Below, piece after piece: positions 1 through 7,047 of a stretch of DNA of 42,597 nucleotides. Source of the DNA: an uncultured Oscillospiraceae bacterium. Lineage in GTDB: Bacteria; Bacillota; Clostridia; Oscillospirales; Oscillospiraceae. The stretch spans positions 1 to 42,597 of the forward strand of contig CANPWZ010000016.1 of the NCBI GenBank assembly GCA_947585425.1, written 5' to 3'. Under the pieces are notes generated by a model. The model had not been told where the DNA came from and ran no database searches. It saw nothing but the letters and a program-made list of their open reading frames with translations. The translations under genes and the position numbers were made by a program. How positions within the stretch are numbered: the stretch's first letter is position 1; every line of letters begins with the position of its first letter.

Positions 1-374
1 ATTTCGGTCCGCTTCGGGGGGCCTGTTTTTGTGCGTCCTTTTTCGGAATGGCACTCAAATTGCAATGTTTCAACCTTATACTTCAAATTCGCATGCCTAT
101 CAAATATCATCAGACTGCTTTTGCTCTTCAAGTACCCCATGTATTGTGCTACGCTCAGATGCGGTGGTATCGACACAAGCATATGAATATGATCCGGGCA
201 CGCCTCCGCTTCAAGTACTTCCACACCTTTCCGTTCACTCAACTCCCGCAATATCTTTCCGACATCTGCTTTGATTTTCCCGTAGATGATTTGCCTGCGA
301 TATTTCGGCGCAAATACCACATGATACTTGCACCGCCATTTACTATGTGCTAAACTTTTTACGTCATCCTTCAT
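1..374 (-). pseudogene. tnpA: truncated IS200/IS605-family transposase TnpA
   Basis: The minus-strand frame starts at ATG 374 behind an AGGAGG at 382-387. Residues 1-100 read as a typical IS200 TnpA (HUH single-strand transposase), including the HIH metal-binding pair at residues 62-64 in the context CPDHIHMLVSIPP. After residue 100 (around position 75) the protein stops resembling the family: the expected continuation with the catalytic tyrosine (normally in a GYYVDTVG-like segment) is absent, and the frame runs to the window edge with unrelated residues. The element therefore looks 3'-truncated and catalytically dead; the junction is near 74-75. The DNA here is clearly less GC-rich than the neighbouring genes, consistent with transfer. 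No tnpB is visible. Confidence 0.85.
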
Positions 375-378
375 GACA

Positions 379-439
379 AAACCTCCTGTGCTTTCTTTGT
401 GTGGTTGCCAGACCATCCTAAGTTTAGCACAGGAGGTTT
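379..439 (-). promoter_or_regulatory. leader stem-loop sequestering the tnpA Shine-Dalgarno
   Basis: A perfect 14-bp inverted repeat (379-392 and 426-439) flanks a 33-nt loop. In the minus-strand mRNA the second arm contains the AGGAGG of tnpA, so folding would hide the ribosome binding site. This is a known mode of translational silencing in IS200 leaders. A second, alternative 11-bp pairing (348-358 with 420-430) reaches into the first codons. Confidence 0.7.
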
Positions 440-465
440 CTTTTCATATACTAAAGTTTTTATCC

Positions 466-484
466 CCCCCAGTTGAACTGGGGG
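466..484. repeat. C5/G5 palindrome at presumed IS200 left end
   Basis: CCCCC-AGTT-G-AACT-GGGGG forms a 9-bp palindrome around one central base. It lies between the IS remnant and the alsT terminator, where the subterminal hairpin of an IS200/IS605 element would be expected. The exact IS boundary cannot be fixed from one copy. Confidence 0.5.
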
Positions 485-509
485 TTCTCTGGCGCTAAAG
501 CACCAACGC

Positions 510-547
510 AAAAGAGGGCGTCCGCTATACGCGGATGCCCTCTTTTT
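510..547 (-). terminator. alsT rho-independent terminator
   Basis: The GC-rich stem AAAGAGGGC(G)TCCGC / GCGGA(T)GCCCTCTTT, with a T-run on the minus strand, overlaps the last codons and stop of alsT; the TAG sits at the edge of the loop. It ends the ffs-dnaX-ybaB-pepF-folT-alsT run. Confidence 0.8.
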
Positions 548-1943
548 GCGCTTTCGCGGCGATTTGGGACAGCTTCCGGCGCTCCAGCCAATCGTTCAGC
601 AGGTACAGGGCCTCCGGCGACAGCAGCAGCAGGGCCGGCAGGTTGGGGATGGCAAGCAGGCCGTTGAACACGTCCACCACTTCCCACACGGCGGACACGT
701 CCACCACCGCCCCCAGCACGATACAGGCCGGGAACAGCAGCCGGTAGGCGGCCATCACCCACCGGGAGGATGTCAGGGTCTCCAGCCCCCGGCGGCCGTA
801 GTACCCCGAGCCGATGATGGAGGTAAAGGCGAACAGCGCCAGGCACACCGACACCAGCCACTCCCCCGTCTCCCCGAAGAGGGTGGCGAAGCCGGCGGCG
901 GTGAGCGGCGCGCCCACCATCCCCGGCGGCACCGTCCCGCTTTGGATCATCCCGATGGCGGAGGCGGGGTCATACACCCCGGAGGTCAGGATCACCAGGG
1001 CGGTGACGGTACACACCACCAGCGTGGCGAAAAACACCTCGAAGATGCCCCACATCCCCTGCTCCGCCGGCTCCTCCACGTCGGCGCAGGCGTGGGCGAT
1101 GGCGGACATCCCCAGCCCCGCCTCGTTGGTGAACACCCCCCGGGCCACCCCGTACCGCAGGGCCAGCCACATGCCGTAGCCCCCCGCCGCCGCCCGAACG
1201 TCGAACGCATAGGTAAAAATCTGCTGGAATGCCCCCGGCACCGCCTGCCAGTGGGAGGCGATGACCAGCGTCCCGCTGCCGATGAACAGCAGGGCCATGG
1301 CGGGAGTGAGCAGCTGACTGAGCCGCCCCACCCGGCGGATCCCTCCCGCCAGCACCAGGGCGGTCACCACCGCCACGATCACGCCCACCAGCAGCTTACT
1401 GCTGCCGGCGGTCCCATGGAGGGCGGCGGCGATGGAGTTGGCCTGGGCCAGATTGCCCCCCACCAGAGACTCCGCCACGCAGACGGCGGCGAAGACCTTG
1501 GCAAGCCACGGCAGGTTCAGCCCTTTTGCCATGTACTGCATGGGCCCGCCCCGCCACTTGCCGTCCTCCCCCTTCTCCCGGTGGCGGACGGCCAAAATCT
1601 TTTCGGCGCAGCCGGTCATCATCCCCAGAAAGGCGGAGACCCACATCCAGAACACCGTCCCCGGCCCGCCGTAAAAGATGGCGGCCGCCACTCCCGCGAT
1701 GGACCCGGTGCCCACTGTGGCCCCCAAGGCGGCGGTGAGGGCCTGGAACTGGGTCACCGCGCCGGCGCCCCGCTTTTCCTCCCGCTTTCGGAACAGGGAG
1801 CCCACCGTCGTTTTGAACCAGACGGGCAGGCCGAAGATCTGGAAGAACCCGCTGCCGAAGGTGTACCACAGCCCCACGATCAAAAAGGCCGCCGGCAGCG
1901 GCCCGCCCCACAGAAACCGTCCAAACCCGGACAAAAAGGCCAT
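525..1943 (-). CDS. AlsT/AGCS family sodium:alanine (amino acid) symporter
   Basis: A 472-residue membrane protein of the alanine-or-glycine:cation symporter family, importing a small neutral amino acid (alanine, glycine or glutamine) with Na+. Family signatures are visible: FQALTAALGATVGTGSIAGV near the N-terminus, GGPGTVFWMWVSAFLGM, the segment GGPMQYM, and the NEAGLGMSAIAHA stretch in the second half. About ten hydrophobic helices can be traced. The start was taken at 1943 rather than the in-frame codon at 1961 because GAGGGGGG lies 8 nt upstream of 1943 but directly abuts the other. The start codon is inside a perfect 14-bp stem-loop (separate entry). Last gene of its run; a terminator overlaps its 3' end. 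The precise substrate cannot be told from sequence. Confidence 0.92.
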   Translation of the reverse strand: MAFLSGFGRFLWGGPLPAAFLIVGLWYTFGSGFFQIFGLPVWFKTTVGSLFRKREEKRGAGAVTQFQALTAALGATVGTGSIAGVAAAIFYGGPGTVFWMWVSAFLGMMTGCAEKILAVRHREKGEDGKWRGGPMQYMAKGLNLPWLAKVFAAVCVAESLVGGNLAQANSIAAALHGTAGSSKLLVGVIVAVVTALVLAGGIRRVGRLSQLLTPAMALLFIGSGTLVIASHWQAVPGAFQQIFTYAFDVRAAAGGYGMWLALRYGVARGVFTNEAGLGMSAIAHACADVEEPAEQGMWGIFEVFFATLVVCTVTALVILTSGVYDPASAIGMIQSGTVPPGMVGAPLTAAGFATLFGETGEWLVSVCLALFAFTSIIGSGYYGRRGLETLTSSRWVMAAYRLLFPACIVLGAVVDVSAVWEVVDVFNGLLAIPNLPALLLLSPEALYLLNDWLERRKLSQIAAKAQKEGIRV

Positions 1944-1983
1944 GTCCGCATCCCCCCTCACGGGAAACTATGCGGACATGGCC
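1938..1983 (-). promoter_or_regulatory. 14-bp hairpin enclosing alsT start codon and RBS
   Basis: GGCCATGTCCGCAT at 1938-1951 is repeated as its exact reverse complement at 1970-1983, with an 18-nt loop. In the mRNA the loop carries the GAGGGGGG Shine-Dalgarno and the 3' arm carries the alsT AUG. The 5' arm contains an alternative AUG followed at once by a short frame ending in UAG. The structure lies wholly between the folT stop (2000) and codon 2 of alsT. Confidence 0.6.
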
Positions 1984-1999
1984 TCGATTATGAGCCGGT

Positions 2000-2680
2000 T
2001 TATTCCTCCCAGGGGTCCTTGTCCCCGGCGTTTTGTTCCAGCTTCGGCTCGGATCCGGGCTCCTTTTTCCACCAAAGCGCCAGCCGGCCCGCCTGGTCGG
2101 GCAGGAACCCCGCCCGGTGGAGGACGGGCAGCAGGGCGGCGTACAGCACGCACAGCATCGCCGCCTCGATGGGCAGCATGACGAGGTTTTTCACCGCGCT
2201 GCTCGCCACGATGACCCAGTAGCCCTTGGTGGAGTAGAACAGATAGGTGCCCAGACTCCCCAGAAACACGTTCCCCACGTTGACCAGCAGCTTGGCCAGG
2301 AAAACGCGCCACACCGTTACCTTCGCCCGGTAGAGGATCAGCGCGAAGGTCTCCACCCCCACCACGGTGGTGAGGATATAAAAGGGGTTATAGGGGCCGT
2401 CCGGGTGGAACAGATAGGTGATGGTGTCCTCGGCCACGCCGAACACCACCCCCATCACCGGCCCGCACACCAGCGCGGCGGTGGACCGGGCCAGCCAGCC
2501 CCAGGTGATGCTGATGTTGTTCACCACCGGGATGGACTTGGCATAGGACAGGGCCACGCAGGCGGCCACCATCAGGGCGGCGAACACCATGATCCGCAGG
2601 CTGCGGAAGTCGGCCAGGGCGTCCCGCCAGTAGGCGGCGGAAAAGGGCGTCCGATACAGGTTTTGGGACCGTTTGGACAT
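2000..2680 (-). CDS. folT: folate-family ECF transporter S component (FolT-like)
   Basis: A 226-residue integral membrane protein resembling the substrate-binding S subunits of energy-coupling factor vitamin transporters, folate type. About six hydrophobic segments are visible. The first (FAALMVAACVALSYAK) carries the small-residue AxxxA pattern by which S components dock to EcfT. The motif NNISITWGWLARSTAALVCGP and the following GVVFGVAEDTITYLFHPDGPYNPFY are typical of the folate/queuosine-like branch. It needs the shared EcfA/A'/T module, which is not in this window. The start at 2680 has AGGAGG 7 nt upstream; a longer in-frame extension to 2782 would overlap pepF and was rejected. It lies 32 nt after pepF and no tetrahydrofolate riboswitch fits there. 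Confidence 0.85.
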   Translation of the reverse strand: MSKRSQNLYRTPFSAAYWRDALADFRSLRIMVFAALMVAACVALSYAKSIPVVNNISITWGWLARSTAALVCGPVMGVVFGVAEDTITYLFHPDGPYNPFYILTTVVGVETFALILYRAKVTVWRVFLAKLLVNVGNVFLGSLGTYLFYSTKGYWVIVASSAVKNLVMLPIEAAMLCVLYAALLPVLHRAGFLPDQAGRLALWWKKEPGSEPKLEQNAGDKDPWEE

Positions 2681-2712
2681 AAAAAGGCCTCCTTTGTTGT
2701 TCGGCAGGTCCA

Positions 2713-4419
2713 TTACAGGATGCCGGTGAGGTCGTAGCCGTCCAGCCAGTCCTTGGCGGCGGCGCTCACTTCCCGGAGGCACTTCTCCCCGAAGGGGCTG
2801 TCCAGTCCGGCGTTCTTCAAAAGCTCGGTGAAGGTGCGGCTGCCGCCCTGCCGGGCGTAGGCCATGTACTTCTCCCAGGCCAGCTTCCGATCCTTCTGGA
2901 GCAGCGCCCAGAACTGGAGGGACACCGTCTGGGCCAGGCAGTAGTCGATGTAGTAGAAGGGGTTTTCATAGATGTGGCTCTGCCGCTGCCAGCCCTCTCC
3001 CTCGGCGTAGAAGGGGATGTCCCCGTCCAGCCTCATCCAGGGCTGATAGATCCCCAGCAGCTCCTTCCACACCCCGTGGCGCTCCGCCGGGGCCATGTCC
3101 GGCTTTTCGTACACGATGTGCTGGAAGTGGTCCACCATGGTGCCGTAGGGGATGAAGGTGAGCGCCCCGGCCAGATGGGAGTAGCGGAACTTGCGGGCGT
3201 CCGGGCCGAAGAAGCCCTCCGCCCAGGGCCAGGCCATGAACTCCATGGACATGGAGTGGACCTCGCAGGCCTCCATCCCCGGCCAGATATACTCCGCGGG
3301 CACCCGGTTCCGGTTCAGCCAGGCGGCGAAGGCGTGGCCCGCCTCGTGGGTGACCACCTCCACATCGTGCTGGGTGCCGTTGAAGTTGGCGAAGATGAAG
3401 GGCACGCCGTAGTCGTCGATGGAGGTGCAGTAGCCGCCGCTCTGTTTGCCCTCGGTGGACAGCACGTCCAGCAGCTCCATATCCAGCATGGTGTTGAAGA
3501 ATTCCGCCGTCTCGGGGGACAGCTCGCTGTAAAACTTTTTCCCCTGGGCCAGGATGTCGTCGGGGGTCCCCACGGGCCGGGGGTTGCCGGAGCGGAAGCT
3601 CAGGGCGTTGTCGGCAAAGCTCATGGGGTACTCTTTTCCCAGCCGTTTCGCCTGCTCCCGGTAGACGGAGCCGGCCACGGGCACCAGATACTTCACCACC
3701 GCGGCCCGGAACTTCTCCACGTCCTCCTTGGTATAGCAGTTGCGGCCCATGCGGTAGTAGCCCAGGGTGGTGTAGCCCTCGTACCCCAGCTTTTTGCCCA
3801 TGCCGTCCCGCAGGTGGACCATCTCGTCGTAGATGCGGTCCAGGTCGGCCTGATGGTCCTTGTACCACCGGCCCTCCGCCTTCCACGCCGCCAGGCGGAC
3901 GGCATCGTTCGGGTCGTTTTTGAAGGGGGACAGCTGGGACAGGGTGTACACCCCGCCCTGGAAGGGGATCTGGGCGGAGGCGATGAGCTTGGCGTACTCC
4001 GTCCGCAGGTCGTTCTCCCGCTGGAGGTCGGGGATGATGGCCGGGGAGAAGGTCTTGAGGGCGATCTCCGCGTTGACGAACATCAGATCCCCGTACTCCC
4101 GCTCAAAATCGGCCCGGAAGGGGCTGGACAGCATGGCCAGGGTCCAGTTCTGGGAGTACTCCTGAAGCTCCGGGTAAGCCCGGTTCCAGAACTTCTCCTC
4201 CCCGTCGTAAAACTCGTCCCGGGTGTCGATGGAGTGGCGGATGGAGGACAGGCTCGCCTGGGTGGAGATGTGCTTCTGCTCCGCCTCCATCTCCAAAAAG
4301 GCGGCCCGGGCCTCCCGGTAGTTCTCAGCGCTTTTCAGCCGCTCTGTCAGGGCGGCCAGCCTGCCCTTCACCTCGTCCAGATCGGGGCGGGCATAGGGCA
4401 TCTCGGAAAATTTGATCAT
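2713..4419 (-). CDS. pepF: M3 family oligoendopeptidase (PepF/thimet type)
   Basis: A 568-residue cytosolic zinc metallopeptidase that trims short peptides. The zinc-binding HExxH motif appears as THEAGHAFAAW around residue 358, with a downstream glutamate in MEACEVHSMSMEFM, the expected third ligand region. The length matches the M3 oligoendopeptidase group of about 560-600 residues. The N-terminal half is helical with no signal peptide. GGAGG precedes the ATG by 5 nt. It starts 12 nt after ybaB and is probably co-transcribed with dnaX-ybaB, although recR usually follows ybaB in Firmicutes and is missing here. Confidence 0.93.
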   Translation of the reverse strand: MIKFSEMPYARPDLDEVKGRLAALTERLKSAENYREARAAFLEMEAEQKHISTQASLSSIRHSIDTRDEFYDGEEKFWNRAYPELQEYSQNWTLAMLSSPFRADFEREYGDLMFVNAEIALKTFSPAIIPDLQRENDLRTEYAKLIASAQIPFQGGVYTLSQLSPFKNDPNDAVRLAAWKAEGRWYKDHQADLDRIYDEMVHLRDGMGKKLGYEGYTTLGYYRMGRNCYTKEDVEKFRAAVVKYLVPVAGSVYREQAKRLGKEYPMSFADNALSFRSGNPRPVGTPDDILAQGKKFYSELSPETAEFFNTMLDMELLDVLSTEGKQSGGYCTSIDDYGVPFIFANFNGTQHDVEVVTHEAGHAFAAWLNRNRVPAEYIWPGMEACEVHSMSMEFMAWPWAEGFFGPDARKFRYSHLAGALTFIPYGTMVDHFQHIVYEKPDMAPAERHGVWKELLGIYQPWMRLDGDIPFYAEGEGWQRQSHIYENPFYYIDYCLAQTVSLQFWALLQKDRKLAWEKYMAYARQGGSRTFTELLKNAGLDSPFGEKCLREVSAAAKDWLDGYDLTGIL

Positions 4420-4431
4420 CGTGTCCTCCCG

Positions 4432-4779
4432 TCAGAAGGGCAGGTTCAGCCCGCCGGTGAGACGGGACATCTGGCTGGCGGCGTCCTCGTTCGCCTTGCG
4501 CAGGGCCTCGTTGACGGCGGCCACGATCAGGTCCTGGAGCATCTCCACGTCGTCGGGATCCACCGCCTCCGGGTCGATGGTGACGCTGACCAGCTCCTTT
4601 TTGCCGCTCACCACGGCGGTGACCACCCCGCCGCCGGCCCCGGCCTCGTAGCTCTTGCTCTCCAGCTCCTCCTGGGCCTTCATCATGTCCTGCTGCATCT
4701 TCTGGGCCTGGCGGATCATGTTGTTCATGTTGCCGCCGCCGAAGCCGCCCATGCCGCGGCTGTTGAATCCCTTTGCCAT
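4432..4779 (-). CDS. ybaB: YbaB/EbfC family nucleoid-associated protein
   Basis: A 115-residue protein of the YbaB/EbfC DNA-binding family, which forms tweezer-like dimers on the nucleoid. It shows the conserved [21 protein letters not shown] helix, the [27 protein letters not shown] core strand region and the C-terminal [10 protein letters not shown] helix. The N-terminus is glycine-rich ([12 protein letters not shown]). AGGAGG lies 8 nt before the start. It follows dnaX by 23 nt, the same pairing as in Bacillus (dnaX-yaaK) and E. coli. Confidence 0.95.
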   Translation of the reverse strand: MAKGFNSRGMGGFGGGNMNNMIRQAQKMQQDMMKAQEELESKSYEAGAGGGVVTAVVSGKKELVSVTIDPEAVDPDDVEMLQDLIVAAVNEALRKANEDAASQMSRLTGGLNLPF

Positions 4780-4802
4780 ACCGATTGCCTCCTATATCAT
4801 TG

Positions 4803-6530
4803 TCATTCTACCGTGATATTGCCCTGGTTGCCGGCCAAAAACGCGTCCAGCGCGTCCAGGGGCTCCTCCTCCCCTGATGGGGCGGGCGCCTCGGGCGGGG
4901 CCTGACCCACCCTGACCTCCACCCGGACGGGGCCGCCGGTGATCCGCTGCGCCAGCTCCCCCACGGTCTGGAGAAGGCCGGGCTTGTCCAGCAGCATCCG
5001 CACCCCGTCGTTCACCGCCCAGATGGTAAGGGTCTCCCCGGTGAGAGAGCCCCCAGCCGTGGCGGGATTGCCCAAAAAAGCGAAGTCGGCCATGGGCAGC
5101 GCGCCCTTCAGCCTGTCCCGGAAGGCGGTCCAGCCGGGCCACTTCCCCGTCGTCTGGGCCGCGGGGGCAGGCTTATCGGGCTCAGGCTCAGGCGTGGGAG
5201 CCTCCGCTTTGGGCTGGGCCTTGGGCTGGGGCGCGGGGGCCTCCCGCCGGACGGGGGCCGGCTCCTCCGCCCAGGGGGGCGGGTCGTCGTCCTGAACGGG
5301 CCGCGTCTGCGGGGCCCGGGACTGGACGGGCCTCTCCTGTACAGGAGCGGGGACCGCTGTCGGGGCGGGAGCCGCCGCCTGGATCGGACCCATCCCCTGC
5401 TCCAGCCGGGCGATCCGGGCGGCAAGGCCGGCGGCCGAGCCGTCCAGAGCGGGGTCGCACAGGGTGACCAGGCACAGCTCCATGTCGGTGCGGCGGTTGG
5501 CGGACCGGGCCAGGTCCGCCGCCGTCCTCTGGACCAGGGTGAGCATCTGCACCAGCCGGGGCAGGTCGAACCGGGAGGCCAGCCGCTTCAGCGTGGCGTC
5601 GTCAAAGCCGCCGGACAAAAGCGCCCCCCCGGTTTTGGGGGCGGTGCGCCGCACCAGCAGATCCCGCAGCAGGGCGGACAGCTCCCCCGCCAGGGCGTTC
5701 ATCTCCTTGCCCCCGGCGTAGAGGCGGCCCAGCCGCTCCAGGGCGGCGGCGGTGTCGCCGTTCGCGGCGTCCTCCAGCAGGGCGGCGGTCTCGATGTTCC
5801 CGGCCAGCCCCAGGGTGGACAGCACCCGCTCCTCGTCCACGGGGCCCTCCCCCACGGCGGAGCACTGATCCAGCAGGGACAGGCCGTCCCGCAGCCCGCC
5901 GTCGGCCAGCCGCGCGATGAGGGCGGCCCCCTCGGCCGTCAGGTCGATGCCCTCCTGTTTCGCCACATAGTCCAGCCGGCCCGCCAGCTGCTCCGGGTGG
6001 ATGCGCTTGAAGGCGAACTGCTGGCACCGGCTCTTGATGGTGGCGGGCACCTTGTTCAGCTCGGTGGTGGCCAGGATGAACATCAGATGCTCCGGCGGCT
6101 CCTCCAGGATCTGAAGGAGGGCGTTGAAGGCCTGGGCGGAGAGCATATGCACCTCGTCCACGATGTAGACACGCTTCTTCACGGTGGCGGGGGTGTAGAC
6201 GGCCTCCTCCAGGATGGCTCGGATGTCGTCCACCTTGTTGTTGGAGGCGGCGTCCAGCTCCAGCACGTCCAGGATGGAGCCGTTCTCGATGCCCCGGCAG
6301 GCGGGGCACCCGTTGCAGGGGGAGCCGTTCACCGGGTGTTCGCAGTTCACCGCCCGGGCCAGGATCTTGGCGCAGGTGGTCTTGCCGGTCCCCCGGGTCC
6401 CGGTGAACAGATAGGCGTGGGACAGCCGCCCGTCCGCCACCTGCCGGGCCAACGTGCGGGTGATATGCTCCTGGCCCACCACCTCGTCAAAGGAGCGGGG
6501 CCGCCACTTGCGGTATAAAGCCTGATACAT
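4803..6530 (-). CDS. dnaX: DNA polymerase III subunit gamma/tau
   Basis: A 575-residue clamp-loader ATPase. It has the AAA+ N-terminal domain with Walker A GTRGTGKT at residues 44-51, a four-cysteine zinc module (C63, C72, C75, C78), the DEVHML Walker B and the SRCQQF sensor region. After about residue 365 comes a proline/alanine-rich linker, then a short C-terminal domain that would contact PolC. The start at 6530 (MYQALYRKWRPRSF) has GGGAGG 7 nt upstream; the extension to 6698 runs through the SRP RNA and was rejected. No A6-G-type slippery run was seen, so no programmed gamma frameshift is proposed. It begins only 30 nt after the SRP RNA gene, as in Bacillus. Confidence 0.95.
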   Translation of the reverse strand: MYQALYRKWRPRSFDEVVGQEHITRTLARQVADGRLSHAYLFTGTRGTGKTTCAKILARAVNCEHPVNGSPCNGCPACRGIENGSILDVLELDAASNNKVDDIRAILEEAVYTPATVKKRVYIVDEVHMLSAQAFNALLQILEEPPEHLMFILATTELNKVPATIKSRCQQFAFKRIHPEQLAGRLDYVAKQEGIDLTAEGAALIARLADGGLRDGLSLLDQCSAVGEGPVDEERVLSTLGLAGNIETAALLEDAANGDTAAALERLGRLYAGGKEMNALAGELSALLRDLLVRRTAPKTGGALLSGGFDDATLKRLASRFDLPRLVQMLTLVQRTAADLARSANRRTDMELCLVTLCDPALDGSAAGLAARIARLEQGMGPIQAAAPAPTAVPAPVQERPVQSRAPQTRPVQDDDPPPWAEEPAPVRREAPAPQPKAQPKAEAPTPEPEPDKPAPAAQTTGKWPGWTAFRDRLKGALPMADFAFLGNPATAGGSLTGETLTIWAVNDGVRMLLDKPGLLQTVGELAQRITGGPVRVEVRVGQAPPEAPAPSGEEEPLDALDAFLAGNQGNITVE

Positions 6531-6560
6531 CCGCACACCTCCCAAAACGTCAGTCAAAAA

Positions 6561-6864
6561 GCTCCGGCACGGAACAAGACCGCGCACCGGCCTTTGAAGG
6601 ACAGCATATGCCCGGAAACCATACAGCCGGCTCAGGATCGGCAGCCCCACGGCACACCCAGCGGTCCGCTTAGTGCTGCTCGGTTCCCCGCCTGACACGG
6701 TTCACGGGGCCGGGTTGCGCGGGACCGATCCATCATCGCTGCTTATATGGGGCAGACGACACATCCTGCCTCCGGGGGCCGGGATTCCTCCCTGCTGTAG
6801 CGGGTTGCAGGTACAGGGCACCGCTATCTCCCCGAGTAGCGCGGCCTTGTTCCGCGCCGGAGCG
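6561..6864 (-). ncRNA. ffs: signal recognition particle RNA (long Bacillus type)
   Basis: The minus strand reads as the Firmicutes scRNA with Alu domain. The 5' part has CGGGGAGATAGCGGTGCCC followed by TACCTGCAACCCGCT. The conserved domain IV is GTCAGGCGGGGAACCGAGCA, with a GGAA tetraloop around 6675-6702, where SRP54/Ffh binds. The 3' part contains GTGCCGTGGGGCTGCC. The ends pair in a long terminal helix: GCTCCGGCGCGGAACAAG at the 5' end against CTTGTTCCGTGCCGGAGC at the 3' end, followed by five Ts. About 300 nt. The exact mature ends are inferred from this helix. Confidence 0.93.
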
Positions 6865-6882
6865 CGAAATCAGCCGTGCATC

Positions 6883-6911
6883 ATTGTACCACACCCGGCG
6901 GCTTTTCGCAA
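6883..6911 (-). promoter_or_regulatory. sigma-A promoter of the SRP RNA
   Basis: On the minus strand, TTGCGA (6906-6911), a 17-bp spacer and TACAAT (6883-6888). It places the start about 10 nt before the mature 5' end of the SRP RNA and could also serve dnaX by readthrough. Confidence 0.75.
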
Positions 6912-6986
6912 CTGTTTTTCTCCCGCCGGAACAAAAAACGAAGCAAAAGGGCGGCTCCACGAGGACCTCTTTTTCCCGAAACCCCC

Positions 6987-7015
6987 TTTTCAAATCCGCC
7001 GCTTCGTGATATAGT
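6987..7015 (+). promoter_or_regulatory. probable sigma-A promoter of pepC
   Basis: TTTTCA (6987-6992), 17-bp spacer, TATAGT (7010-7015), about 33 nt before the pepC start codon. The -35 box is weak. Confidence 0.5.
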
Positions 7016-7047
7016 CATAGGCGAAAAACGACAGGAGGGATCGCCCC

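Noticed and set aside
29-353. Two short plus-strand frames at the left edge
   Set aside because: They are opposite the IS200 transposase, whose minus-strand frame has the family motifs.
2681-2712. Tetrahydrofolate riboswitch before the folate S component
   Set aside because: Only 32 nt separate the stop of pepF from the start, too short for that aptamer.
4803-6530. Programmed frameshift in dnaX producing gamma
   Set aside because: No A-rich slippery heptamer with a following stem was seen in the frame.
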